Positions 29,146-38,663 of a DNA stretch of 64,000 nucleotides are shown here, one piece after another (position 1 is the first letter of the stretch; each line of letters begins with the position of its first letter). The stretch covers positions 434,001 to 498,000 of the forward strand of contig NZ_RQWN01000002.1 of the NCBI RefSeq assembly GCF_003977755.1, given 5' to 3'. Made by a program: the position numbers and the translations under genes. This stretch comes from Haloterrigena salifodinae (GTDB lineage Archaea; Halobacteriota; Halobacteria; Halobacteriales; Natrialbaceae). The notes under the pieces were generated by a model. It was not told the DNA's origin. It saw only the letters and a program-made list of their open reading frames with translations, and searched no databases.

Positions 29146-29381
29146 TGTAGCGAGCCACGGAGTGGCGAGCGAACCGGATAGCGGATTCGAATTAGGGAGT
29201 GAAGCGAAGCGGAACGACCGCGGTTCAAATCCTGCCATGCCCGTTTTCCTGCGAGCGGCGGCGAACAGTGAAAACAGGGTTGGGGATTTGAATTACGAAA
29301 CGAACGAGCGCAGCGAGTGACGGTTAGGTGGTTCAAATCCTGTCACGACCATGCAGCGAGCCGCGGTGTGGCGAGCGAACC
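29124..29381 (+). repeat. decayed tandem copies of the tRNA-Arg 3' end
   Basis: The T-arm/acceptor end plus flank (29124-29175, 52 bp) recurs at 29330-29381 with 8 mismatches, and a shorter copy (GGTTCAAATCCTGCCATGCCCG) lies at 29222-29243. The rest of the 363-nt gap to 29508 contains no gene. This is the usual footprint of integration into a tRNA gene followed by loss of the insert. Confidence 0.65.
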
Positions 29382-29508
29382 AGCACGAGCCGCGCACAGC
29401 CACCACCGCGTCGTTCACTGTAGCGGACGGATTTTCGGAGCCGAGCCGTCTCTTCATACATCTACGAGCGACGGGACAACAGACCCGGACGAGGATACCC
29501 GTACTCGG

Positions 29509-30750
29509 TTAGTGGCCGCTGCCGCGTCGCGTGTTCGGATCGCCGAATCGGGTTAGCGGCTCGAGTTCCTCGCGATTCACGTCCGCGAAGGCGTCGCGGG
29601 CGATGACCCGTCGGTGGACCTCGTCGGCGCCGTCGACGATGCGGAACGTGCGGACGGCCTCGTAGAAGTCCGCCAGCGGGAGGTCCTTCCCGATGCCGTT
29701 GGCGCCACAGCACTGGACGGCGAGGTCGACGGCCTCCTGCGTGACGTTCGCGGTGAAGACCTTGCACATCGAGACGGGCACGCGGGCTCCGTCGCCGTCC
29801 TCGATCCGGTCGGCCGCGTCGCGGATCGCGGTCCGGGCGACGTGAAGCCGCGTCTCGGCGTCGGCGATCTGGTGGCGCAGCGACTGTTTGTCCGACAGGG
29901 TCGACCCGAACCCCTCGCGCTCGCTGGTGTAGGCCGTCGCGATCTCGAGGGCGCGCCGGGCCATTCCGGAAAAGCGCATGCAGTGGGTGAGGCGGGCCGG
30001 GCCGAGTCGCGCCTGGGCATGGGAAAATCCCTCGTTCAGATCGCCGAGCAGGTGTTCATCGGGGATTCGGACGTTCTCGTAGACGATTTCGGCGTGGGAG
30101 GCGCCGCGAGCGCCGTCCCCCATGTGGGGAACGTCGCGCACGATATCGACGCCGTCCGCGTCGGCGGGAACGAGGAAGAGCGAACAGCCCTCGTAGGGAT
30201 GGGTGTCGGGGTCGGTGCGCGCGAGAACGATCAGGACGTCGGCCTCGACGCCGTTTGACGTCCACCACTTATGGCCGTTGATGACCCACTCGTCGCCGTC
30301 TCTCTCCGCAGTCGTCCGGATCATCTTCGGGTCCGAGCCGGCCCCGTCCAGCGGTTCGGTCATCGAGAACCCCGACGTGATCTCGCCCTCGACGAGCGGC
30401 TCGAGGTAGGTCTCTTTCTGTAGCTCGTCGCCCGCCAGTTCCAGCAGGTGCATGTTCCCCTCGTCGGGGGCGTCGACGCGCATCGCGGCGGCGCCGAGGA
30501 GGCTGCGGCCGGCCTCCTCGAAGATGGGCAAGACATCGCGGAAGCGTTCGCCCATGCCGCCGTACTCCGCGGCGATCTGGGGCGCGTAGATGTCGTACTC
30601 GCGGGCGGCGTCCCGAAGCTCCGCGATCGTCCCGCTCGAAACGGCCATCCCGCCGGCTCGCTCCCGCTCGATCGGGAGGACGACCTCTTCCATCAACTCG
30701 CGGGCGCGGTCGGCGAGTTCCTGTGCGCGGTCGGAGTCGGCGTAGTCCAT
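29509..30750 (-). CDS. acyl-CoA dehydrogenase (ACAD10/11-like subgroup)
   Basis: 413 aa. The acyl-CoA dehydrogenase fold is shown by FSMTEPLDGAGSDPKM, GHKWWTSNGVEADVLIVLARTD and the C-terminal RIVDGADEVHRRVIARD. The DGADEVH end, with Asp in place of the YEGT-Glu of the acyl-CoA dehydrogenase at 1923, is typical of the ACAD10/11-like branch, whose substrates include hydroxylated or unusual acyl-CoAs in other organisms. Start at ATG 30750 (MDYADSDRAQEL); the upstream extension to 30855 is not plausible. It lies downstream of the SDR gene on the same strand (181-nt gap), so they may share a pathway. Confidence 0.9.
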   Translation of the reverse strand: MDYADSDRAQELADRARELMEEVVLPIERERAGGMAVSSGTIAELRDAAREYDIYAPQIAAEYGGMGERFRDVLPIFEEAGRSLLGAAAMRVDAPDEGNMHLLELAGDELQKETYLEPLVEGEITSGFSMTEPLDGAGSDPKMIRTTAERDGDEWVINGHKWWTSNGVEADVLIVLARTDPDTHPYEGCSLFLVPADADGVDIVRDVPHMGDGARGASHAEIVYENVRIPDEHLLGDLNEGFSHAQARLGPARLTHCMRFSGMARRALEIATAYTSEREGFGSTLSDKQSLRHQIADAETRLHVARTAIRDAADRIEDGDGARVPVSMCKVFTANVTQEAVDLAVQCCGANGIGKDLPLADFYEAVRTFRIVDGADEVHRRVIARDAFADVNREELEPLTRFGDPNTRRGSGH

Positions 30751-30931
30751 ACGGCTACTGGGTCCGGCGCGGCGATAGGTGCCGGCGGAAACTACCGTGG
30801 CTGTGGAACTCTCCCCAACTGTATTTACGATGGAAGCTGTAGTTGCATAACTCAATTCCAGAAGAAATACTTCGAGTTGAATAGGTATCGATGTAAAATG
30901 GGGCGCTGACGGATCGGCCGATCGCCGCGCG

Positions 30932-31699
30932 CTATCGGGCGGTCCAACCGCCGTCGACGGCCAGACAGGCGCCGGTTACGTAACTCGCGGCCTCGCTCGC
31001 GAGGAAGACCACTGGGCCGGCGATTTCCTCGGGGTCGGCGAACCGTTCGAGGGGCGTGCGGTCGATGATCGACTGCCGAAGTCGGTCGTCGGCCTCGAGG
31101 TCGTCGGTCAGGGCCGTCGAGACGTAGCCGGGGGCGACGGCGTTAACCCTCACTTCGGGGGCCCAGTCGAGTGAGAGGCTCTTCGTAAGGCCGACGAGGC
31201 CGTGTTTCGAGGCGACGTAGGGGTGCTGACGCGGCAGGCCGACCAGCCCGCCGACGCTCGCGACGTTGATCACCGACCCGCCGTCGCTCTCGAGGAGGTG
31301 GTCGGCCGCGGTGCGGGTGACCTCGTAGGCGCCGTTCAGGTTGACGTCCAGCACCCGATCGAGGCTCTCGGTCTCGACGTCCTCCGGCTGGCCAAGCGCG
31401 TCGTCGGGGTTGAAGCCGGCGTTGTTGACGACGACGTCGACCCCGCCGAAGGCGTCGTCCGCCCGGTCGATGACGTCCGCGACCGCATCGGGATCCGTCA
31501 CGTCCGCGGGGACGGCGACCGCGTCGCCGCCCGCGGCCTCGATCTCGTCGGCGACCGCCTCGATCTCGTCGCTCGAGCGCGCCGACGGGACGACTGCGGC
31601 TCCGGCGTCGGCGAGTTCGATCGCGATCGCGCGGCCGATCCCTCTCCCGCCGCCGGTGACGACCGCGACGCGGTCCTCGAGACTGAACTGGTCGTTCAT
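30932..31699 (-). CDS. short-chain dehydrogenase/reductase
   Basis: 255 aa, classical SDR: NAD(P)-binding TGGGRGIGRAI (residues ~15-25), NNAG, catalytic Ser in INVASVGG and YVASK, and the C-terminal SYVTGACLAVDGGW typical of FabG/3-oxoacyl reductase-like enzymes. The specific substrate is unknown. Its place upstream of an acyl-CoA dehydrogenase suggests acyl-CoA or hydroxyacyl metabolism. Confidence 0.92.
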   Translation of the reverse strand: MNDQFSLEDRVAVVTGGGRGIGRAIAIELADAGAAVVPSARSSDEIEAVADEIEAAGGDAVAVPADVTDPDAVADVIDRADDAFGGVDVVVNNAGFNPDDALGQPEDVETESLDRVLDVNLNGAYEVTRTAADHLLESDGGSVINVASVGGLVGLPRQHPYVASKHGLVGLTKSLSLDWAPEVRVNAVAPGYVSTALTDDLEADDRLRQSIIDRTPLERFADPEEIAGPVVFLASEAASYVTGACLAVDGGWTAR

Positions 31700-31995
31700 T
31701 TACCCGACCGATACCGGTGCCGAACCCATAGCTGTTCTCCCGTCGGGACCGCGCTGCTCAAAACTCGTCACAAATACGGACGGGTTTCCATTAGAAATAG
31801 ATAACGTAGTCCGACAATATATGTAGGATGGGTCTGAAAACGGGAGTGTATTTGAGAGTGACAGTAGCGTGGATTGGATTGTGATAGCGGGGAGACACGT
31901 ACGGATACGTCGGGAAGGAGACTGTGCTCGGGGGATTATCAGAAGTGGTAATGTATGGATGAATTTTTTGAAGGGTGAGAGTTTGGGTGAAGTCA

Positions 31996-34900
31996 ATGGC
32001 TATTGACGAGGCCGACCAGTCGGATGCCGGGGACTTTTCTGAGGGTGAGGCGTCCGAGTCTGCGTCGGAGGCGAATCGATCTCGCGGGTCGGACGGCGAC
32101 GCGAATCCGGACGGGGGAGTTCGCGTCGGCGACTACACGTGGGAGCATTTCATGGAAGAGTATGGGTACGGCGACGACGCGTCGGTTCTGTATCCCGACG
32201 ATCCTGTTGAGGCGACGTCGGACGACCAACTGGGATTAGATACCGACGAAGGACCCGAACGCACGGTCCCGTCCGGCGAGGACTGGACCCGAGTCGAGTT
32301 CGATCCCGAGTCCTACCTCGGCTATCACCCCGACGATCTGGACTCGACGGTCGTGCCGACCGCCGGCGACAACGCCGAGGAACTCTGGGACGTCTTTCGG
32401 GAGTACGCCGACCCGGAGACGACGCCGGTCGTCAAAGATACCTGGACCTGGGAGCACTACAAGTGGGAGTACTACTACGAGGACGACGGCTCCCGGCCGC
32501 GGGATAGCGACGGCGACATCGTCACCCACGATAAGGAGGAGTCGCTCGGCTTCGATCCGGACACGCTAGAACAGCGCCTGTCCGCGGCCGACGACGCCGC
32601 GATGGAGCTGGACGAACTCGTCGAGGAACGAACCGTCAACGTCCAGGAGGAGGTCGACGAGGACGAGTTCTTCTCGACGGTCGCGGGCAACACGACCGTC
32701 ACCAACCGCTACGATCTGGAGAAGGCCGTCCCGATGGACAAGAAGACCCACTTCAGAGAGGTCGAGCGCTACTGGGTGAACAAACCCTACGCCTGCGTCG
32801 TTATCTTCCACTCCGAGAAGGAAAACGAGAAGAAGTACTACCTGATCGAGCCCTACCTGAACGAGATCGAACTCGAGTTACAGGAGTTCCTCTCAGGCAA
32901 ACTGCGAACCGCGATCAAGTACTCCGACGAGGGGATCAAGGAGAAGGCGACCGAGGACGGACGCCGGACGGTTATCGAGGACGAGACCCGCCAGTTGCTC
33001 AAGCGCTACGACCTGTTCGAGAAGACGGCTAGCGGGTCCCAGGAGAGTATCCTCGACACGCTGCGGAATCTGCTCGACGACGACGAGGGCGACGGCGACG
33101 GCGACGGCGAGAACGACGGCCCCGACCCGCTCGAGGGGCTCTCCGTTCGGCCCGAGCCGGCGATCCTCGCCGACGATCCGGACACGCTAAGTGAGTATCA
33201 GGTCGAGAAACTGCTCTATCTGCTCAAGCGCAACTTCATCGGCTACGAGCGCATCGACGGGATCAAACACGACATCAACGTCGAGGACATCTCCGTCGAC
33301 GGCTACAACTCGCCGGTGTTCGTCTACCACTCGGAGTACGAGCAGATCATCTCGAACGTCTACCACGGCGAGGACGAACTCGACGACTTCGTCGTCAAAC
33401 TCGCCCAGCGCTCCGGAAAGGGTATCAGCAAACGGCTGCCGCAAGTCGACGCGACCCTCCCCGACGGATCGCGCGCCCAGTTGACGCTGGGAGAGGAGGT
33501 GTCCGACCACGGGACCAACTACACCATCCGTCAGTTCAAGGACGTCCCGTTCACCCCGATCGACCTCATCAATTGGAACACCTTCTCGCTCGACGAGATG
33601 GCGTTCCTCTGGCTCTGCATCGAGAACCACAAGAGCCTGATCTTCGCCGGGGGTACCGCTTCCGGGAAGACGACCTCGCTGAACGCGGTCTCGCTGTTTA
33701 TCCCCTCGAGCGCCAAGATCGTCTCCATCGAGGACACCCGGGAGGTCGAACTCCCGCAGCGAAACTGGATCGCCAGCGTCACGCGCCCGTCCTTCGCCGA
33801 CGACGAGCAGGGCGACGTCGACGAGTTCGACCTGCTCGAGGCCGCGCTCCGTCAGCGACCCGACTACATCGTCATGGGTGAGATCCGGGGCGAGGAGGGA
33901 CGGACGCTGTTCCAGGTCATGTCGACCGGCCACACGACCTACACCACGTTCCACGCTGACTCCGTCGACGAGGTGCTCAAGCGGTTCACGACGGATCCGA
34001 TCAACGTCTCGAAGACGATGTTCACCGCCTTGGACCTCGTGTCGATCCAGACCCAGACGCGGGTCCAGGGCCGGAAGGTCCGCCGGAACAAGTCGCTGAC
34101 CGAGATCAATCACTACGAGGCCGAACACGACGAAATCAACGTCCAAGACGTCTACCAGTGGCAGGCCGAGACTGACGAGTTCCTCAAGATGGGGGACTCG
34201 AACACCTTAGAGGAGATCCAGTTCGACCGCGGCTGGAGCCGCGAGAAACTCGAGGAGGAACTGTTCAAACGCGAGGTCATCCTCGCCTACCTCATCAAGA
34301 ACGGGCTCAACACGTACGCGGAGGTCGCCGCCACGGTGCAGGCGTTCATCAACGATCCCGACACGATCCTCACGCTCATCGCGAACGGCCAACTCGAGGA
34401 CAGCCTCGAGGACCTCCGGGAGATGGAGAGCGTCCTGATCGACGTCGATCCGGAGAAAGAGGAACTCGTCCCGCGACCGGATGCGACTGACGAGACGTAC
34501 AACACCTCGATGGACCTCCTGGAACGCGCCGAAGAGTCGCTGTTCGAGGAGTACCGCGGCAAAACGCCGAGCGGACTGGACAGCGCCCTCGGTGGAGCCG
34601 AGGCGGCGGACGCGATCGAGGTCGACGGCGCCGACGCCGACGAGTTCGACTTCGCCGGCGACGTCGACGACTCGGTCGAAGACGACGAGTGGGAGCTCGG
34701 CGACGGCTCGAGCGGGTTCGGCGCCGGCGAGGACGCCGGGGAGCCGGCGTGGCTCAGCGACGATACCGGTTTCGATATCGGCGGCGACGAGGGCGAGGCT
34801 GCTGCCGACAGCGCCGAAGCGGCTTCGAGTGCCGGCGAGGGAGTCGCCGCCGAGACGGTCGGTGACGGAACGGCCGCCGGGACGGGCAGCGACGGGATCG

Positions 34901-36039
34901 CGGCCGAGTCGCCCGATGCCGGCACCGCGGACGAGACGTCCGACGGGTTCGAGATCGACGACGAGACGGGCGGCGTCAGCGGCCCGCCTGCGCCGGCGGC
35001 GAGCGCGAATGGCGCGGACGCGGAGACCGAAACTCCGCAGCCGGCGGCCGTCGACGAGACGGAGACGACCGTCATGCCGACCGACGACGCCGACGACGCG
35101 GATCTCGGCGGGCTGTTCGACGACATGGGCGACACTATCGATCGGCTCGACGCGGACGGCCAGCCGGAACCGCCAACGGAGGCCGACATCGCGTCGACGG
35201 CCAAGCCCGACACCTCCGGCTTCGATTCGATGTTCCCCGAAGACGACCTCGAGTCGATCTTCGACCCCGAATCCGACGCGGAGACGGCCGGCGACTTCAG
35301 CGATCAGTTCGAACCGGCGACCGCCGACGAGCCGGTCGGCGACGGACTCGAGACCGCCGACGAACCCGACGAGACGCCGACAATCGACCTCGGCGGTTCG
35401 ACCGACAACCCTGCCGAAGGCGACGAGACATCGACGGCCGCTCCCGAGGAGATGACCGACGAAGGTATCGAGACCGACGAGACGCCGACTATCGAGCTCG
35501 GAGGGGCGGCCGACGACTCCGCAGCGACGGACGCCGAGGAGGGTGTCGCGTCGGAAGCTGACGCCGGTTCCTCGAGCATCATCGACGACGGCAGCGATGA
35601 GAGCGCCGCTGTCGAGAACGGCAACGGTATCGTGGCCGGCGAGCCGACCGCCGACGCGCCGGAGTCGGACACCACGTCCCCGGCGAACGAACGAAGCGAA
35701 CACGACGGGCGTCTCGAAGGCGATGGCGACGACCAGCCGGCCGACGAGGAGCCGACGGTGACCGCGGCCGATCCGCCCGGCAAGGATCGCGACGATCCGA
35801 CGGAGCCAGCAGAAGTCGACGATACCGACGAATCGGAGTCGATCTTCGGGACCAAGTCCGACTCGATCTTCTCCGAGGATTCGGCGGCGGACGATAGCGA
35901 CGACGAGTCGCTGTTCGACGGCGAACAGGCGCAGGCCGAGACTGACGATTCGATCTTCGAACCGGCCGAGAGCGAGGACGATGGACCGGCGGACGGCGAA
36001 ACCGATCCCGCCGACGATAACGGGGATACCGACGCATGA
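31996..36039 (+). CDS. PilB-type secretion/pilus assembly ATPase with giant acidic tail
   Basis: 1347 aa. The ATPase core (residues ~380-830) has Walker A GGTASGKTT (about 552-560), an Asp box VSIEDTREVELPQ, Walker B YIVMGEIRGEE (about 625-635) and a His box TGHTTYTTFHADS. It powers polymerisation of type IV pilin-like subunits at the membrane. The N-terminal region has a duplicated WEH motif (YTWEHFMEEYGYGD; WTWEHYKWEYYYED). The last ~480 residues are acidic, low complexity and contain seven short Phe-centred motifs (for example DSMFPED, ESIFDPE, DSIFSED). The normal family length is 500-900 aa. The ATG 31996 start is preferred to GTG 31975. It overlaps pilC by ATGA. Confidence 0.92.
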   Translation: MAIDEADQSDAGDFSEGEASESASEANRSRGSDGDANPDGGVRVGDYTWEHFMEEYGYGDDASVLYPDDPVEATSDDQLGLDTDEGPERTVPSGEDWTRVEFDPESYLGYHPDDLDSTVVPTAGDNAEELWDVFREYADPETTPVVKDTWTWEHYKWEYYYEDDGSRPRDSDGDIVTHDKEESLGFDPDTLEQRLSAADDAAMELDELVEERTVNVQEEVDEDEFFSTVAGNTTVTNRYDLEKAVPMDKKTHFREVERYWVNKPYACVVIFHSEKENEKKYYLIEPYLNEIELELQEFLSGKLRTAIKYSDEGIKEKATEDGRRTVIEDETRQLLKRYDLFEKTASGSQESILDTLRNLLDDDEGDGDGDGENDGPDPLEGLSVRPEPAILADDPDTLSEYQVEKLLYLLKRNFIGYERIDGIKHDINVEDISVDGYNSPVFVYHSEYEQIISNVYHGEDELDDFVVKLAQRSGKGISKRLPQVDATLPDGSRAQLTLGEEVSDHGTNYTIRQFKDVPFTPIDLINWNTFSLDEMAFLWLCIENHKSLIFAGGTASGKTTSLNAVSLFIPSSAKIVSIEDTREVELPQRNWIASVTRPSFADDEQGDVDEFDLLEAALRQRPDYIVMGEIRGEEGRTLFQVMSTGHTTYTTFHADSVDEVLKRFTTDPINVSKTMFTALDLVSIQTQTRVQGRKVRRNKSLTEINHYEAEHDEINVQDVYQWQAETDEFLKMGDSNTLEEIQFDRGWSREKLEEELFKREVILAYLIKNGLNTYAEVAATVQAFINDPDTILTLIANGQLEDSLEDLREMESVLIDVDPEKEELVPRPDATDETYNTSMDLLERAEESLFEEYRGKTPSGLDSALGGAEAADAIEVDGADADEFDFAGDVDDSVEDDEWELGDGSSGFGAGEDAGEPAWLSDDTGFDIGGDEGEAAADSAEAASSAGEGVAAETVGDGTAAGTGSDGIAAESPDAGTADETSDGFEIDDETGGVSGPPAPAASANGADAETETPQPAAVDETETTVMPTDDADDADLGGLFDDMGDTIDRLDADGQPEPPTEADIASTAKPDTSGFDSMFPEDDLESIFDPESDAETAGDFSDQFEPATADEPVGDGLETADEPDETPTIDLGGSTDNPAEGDETSTAAPEEMTDEGIETDETPTIELGGAADDSAATDAEEGVASEADAGSSSIIDDGSDESAAVENGNGIVAGEPTADAPESDTTSPANERSEHDGRLEGDGDDQPADEEPTVTAADPPGKDRDDPTEPAEVDDTDESESIFGTKSDSIFSEDSAADDSDDESLFDGEQAQAETDDSIFEPAESEDDGPADGETDPADDNGDTDA

Positions 36040-38114
36040 GCCTCCAGACCGACAGCAGCGGCGGTGGCGGTTCCGGCGGGCTCTCAGGGGGCTCCGACGT
36101 GCTCGGCGAGACGTTCTACCCCCTCTACGACTGGTTGTTCACCGACGATAGCGAGTTCGTCGGCGACGTCGAGACGAAGTTAGCTCAGGCTCGAATGACC
36201 AACACGGTCGAACTCTACCTCTCCCGAGCCCTCGGGATCGGCTTCATCAGCGGCCTGGCGCTGTGGCTGCTCGGCCTCCTGCTCGGCTACACGCTGTTTG
36301 CCACCGGCATCATTCAGGTCGACGTGATCCTCGGCTTCCCCGTCAGCAGCGAGCTGGTGCTCCAGATCATCGACACGCTCCGCATCCCGGCGTTGATCTT
36401 CTTCACCGGACTCCTCTTCGGTTCGATCGGCTTCGCGATCGGGTTCGGATCGCTGGTCGCGATCCCCTACTCGCGTGCCTCGACCCGCAAGCGCCAGATC
36501 AACATGCTCCTGACCGACTCCGTTTCGTTCATGTACGCGCTGTCGGTCGGCGGCCTGAACCAACTCGAGATCATCGAGGCGATGGCCCAGGCCGACGACA
36601 CCTACGGCGAGGTCGCAAAGGAGTTCCAGAGCATCGTCAAAGAGACCGAGTACTTCGACATCGACTACCGGACCGCGATCCGGAAGCAGGCCCTGGAGAC
36701 GCCCAGCGACGAACTCTCGCAGTTCCTGACCGACATGCTCTCGATCGTCAACAGCGGCGGCGACATGGAGAGCTTCCTCGAGGACAAGAAGGAAAAACAC
36801 ATGCGGACCGCCAAACAGGAGCAGGAACTGACCCTCGAGACGCTCGAGCTGTTCGGCGAGATGTACATGACGCTGTCGCTGTTCCCGCTACTCTTGATCA
36901 TCATTATGGTCGTCATGCAGATGATCCCGCAGGCGAGCGTGACGAACACGATGCTCTATATGACCGTCTACGCACTGATCCCGCTGACCGGGGTCGGCTT
37001 TCTCATCATGGTTTCGACGGTCAAAGAGGACGAACCGGGTGACGGCTACCTCTCGATGGGGGACACCGACGACCGCCTCGAGAGCCAGGGAGATCAGGGC
37101 CTGCTGGATCTCGGGCTGGTCGAGAAGTTCACGGGTGACCACAGCGTTTTCGACCGGATCAAGAACCGCGAGGGGACCTACGAGACGATGGAGGTCCTTC
37201 AGAAACCCCACCTGTTCTTCCGGGACAATCCGCTGCTCACGCTCGCGCTGACGGTGCCGGCGTCGCTCGTGATCGTTACGACGGCGATGATGAACGGCTC
37301 GGCGCCCACGTCGTGGGATGGCCTCCTCGAGAACGCTGTCTGGGGGACGTTCATCTACGTCTACGTCCCGCTGTACGTTATCGCGATTCCGCTCGCCGTC
37401 TTCCGCGAGTGGAACGTTCGATACCGTAACTCCGTCGTCAGTCAACTCTCCGAGGACCTGCGCAAACTCTCGAGTTCGAACGACACCGGACTGACGCTGC
37501 TCGAGTCGCTAAAGGCCGTTTCCGACACCACGAGCGGGAAGCTAGCCCGCGAGTTCGAGATGATGCACACGAAGGTCAACTACGGGACCAGTCTGAAGCA
37601 GGCGCTCATCGAGTTCAACAACAAGTACCACATCCCGCGGCTGGCTCGGACGACGCGGCTGATCACCGAGGCTCAGGAAGCCTCGAATCAGATCTCGGAC
37701 GTGCTCCGGACGGCCGCCCGCGCAAGCGAGAACCACGACGATATCGAGCGCGAGCGCAAGTCCCGCACCCGGATGCAGGTCGTGATTATCATCATGACGT
37801 TCATGACCGTACTCGCGGTGATCGCGATCCTCAAGACGCAGTTCATCGACACGATGGCCGGCCTCTCGAGTTCAACCGGCGGCGGTACCGACGCGGCCAG
37901 CGGCGGCGGTAGTGGCGGCCTCGGGGAGGCCGACCTGAGCGACAACATCGACGTCAATATGCTGTCGGTGTTGTTCTTCCACGCCGTGACGATGCAGGCG
38001 ATCCTCTCCGGGGTCATCTGTGGGTACATCCGCGATGCGGACGTGCTGAGCGGACTGAAATACGCCGTCATACTGGCGACGATCGCACTCGTCGGCTGGA
38101 CGCTGGTGGCTTAA
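36036..38114 (+). CDS. PilC/TadC-type pilus assembly membrane protein
   Basis: 692 aa, polytopic. Two T2SSF-type domains each have a cytoplasmic helical region followed by membrane helices: first about residues 160-290 (SVGGLNQLEIIEAMAQ), second about 470-590 (SNDTGLTLLESLKAVSDTTSG). It is the integral membrane platform that the PilB ATPase drives. The start codon overlaps the ATPase stop (ATGA), so the pair is translationally coupled. A Gly/Ser-rich loop near residue 620 separates the last helices. Confidence 0.92.
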   Translation: MSLQTDSSGGGGSGGLSGGSDVLGETFYPLYDWLFTDDSEFVGDVETKLAQARMTNTVELYLSRALGIGFISGLALWLLGLLLGYTLFATGIIQVDVILGFPVSSELVLQIIDTLRIPALIFFTGLLFGSIGFAIGFGSLVAIPYSRASTRKRQINMLLTDSVSFMYALSVGGLNQLEIIEAMAQADDTYGEVAKEFQSIVKETEYFDIDYRTAIRKQALETPSDELSQFLTDMLSIVNSGGDMESFLEDKKEKHMRTAKQEQELTLETLELFGEMYMTLSLFPLLLIIIMVVMQMIPQASVTNTMLYMTVYALIPLTGVGFLIMVSTVKEDEPGDGYLSMGDTDDRLESQGDQGLLDLGLVEKFTGDHSVFDRIKNREGTYETMEVLQKPHLFFRDNPLLTLALTVPASLVIVTTAMMNGSAPTSWDGLLENAVWGTFIYVYVPLYVIAIPLAVFREWNVRYRNSVVSQLSEDLRKLSSSNDTGLTLLESLKAVSDTTSGKLAREFEMMHTKVNYGTSLKQALIEFNNKYHIPRLARTTRLITEAQEASNQISDVLRTAARASENHDDIERERKSRTRMQVVIIIMTFMTVLAVIAILKTQFIDTMAGLSSSTGGGTDAASGGGSGGLGEADLSDNIDVNMLSVLFFHAVTMQAILSGVICGYIRDADVLSGLKYAVILATIALVGWTLVA

Positions 38115-38116
38115 TC

Positions 38117-38659
38117 ATGAGTCGAAAACGGACCCGAACCGACCGCGACCGCCGCTCGAAGACGGTGTCGATCTCCCTGCGCGAGCGTGGCCAGACCACG
38201 CAGGACTTCGCCATCGGGATCGGCGTGTTCATCCTGGCTGTAGCCTTCGTCTTCTCGTTTCTCCCGTCGATCCTGACCCCGTTCGACTCGTCGGTTTCCG
38301 GCGGGCAGACGGCCCAGGCCGACCGCGTCGCCGACCGAGTCGTGCACAATCTGTCGACGGAGACGGGGCCGGAGACCGAACTCAACGGCAGCGCGTTCGA
38401 GGAGTTCGTCGACGATGACGAGGGACTGTCCGAACGGCTCGGCCTCAGGGAAGACGAAGCCCGCTACGATCGGATCGACGTTCGCCTCGAACCGCTCAAC
38501 GAAAGCGAACCGCTCGGGGACGAGTGGACGGTCGGCGACGGCTACGAAAACCAGTCGGCGGCCAGTTCCGCGCGGATCGTGACGTTCGAAGCGGGCTCGT
38601 TCACCGGGGCTGCGCCGGAGTGCGATCCGGCCTGTCGACTCGTCGTGAGGATGTGGTGA
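38117..38659 (+). CDS. prepilin-like protein 1 (DUF7287-like)
   Basis: 180 aa. Basic N-terminus, then RERGQTTQDFAIGIGVFILA: a class III (prepilin) signal-like segment, with cleavage expected after the Gly in RG and a hydrophobic helix after it. The rest is a soluble acidic domain ending in two Cys (PECDPACR) that could form a disulfide. First of five such genes after pilC, 2 nt downstream. Its DUF assignment is from memory of haloarchaeal pilus operons. Confidence 0.8.
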   Translation: MSRKRTRTDRDRRSKTVSISLRERGQTTQDFAIGIGVFILAVAFVFSFLPSILTPFDSSVSGGQTAQADRVADRVVHNLSTETGPETELNGSAFEEFVDDDEGLSERLGLREDEARYDRIDVRLEPLNESEPLGDEWTVGDGYENQSAASSARIVTFEAGSFTGAAPECDPACRLVVRMW

Positions 38660-38663
38660 TACG

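Noticed and set aside
31700-31996. 98-codon minus-strand frame upstream of the SDR gene
   Set aside because: Lies in the AT-rich pil leader, no family resemblance and directly abutting a leaderless-looking SDR start; more likely non-coding.
34207-35703. 498-codon minus-strand frame opposite the PilB tail
   Set aside because: Complement of acidic low-complexity codons; no start signals or motifs.
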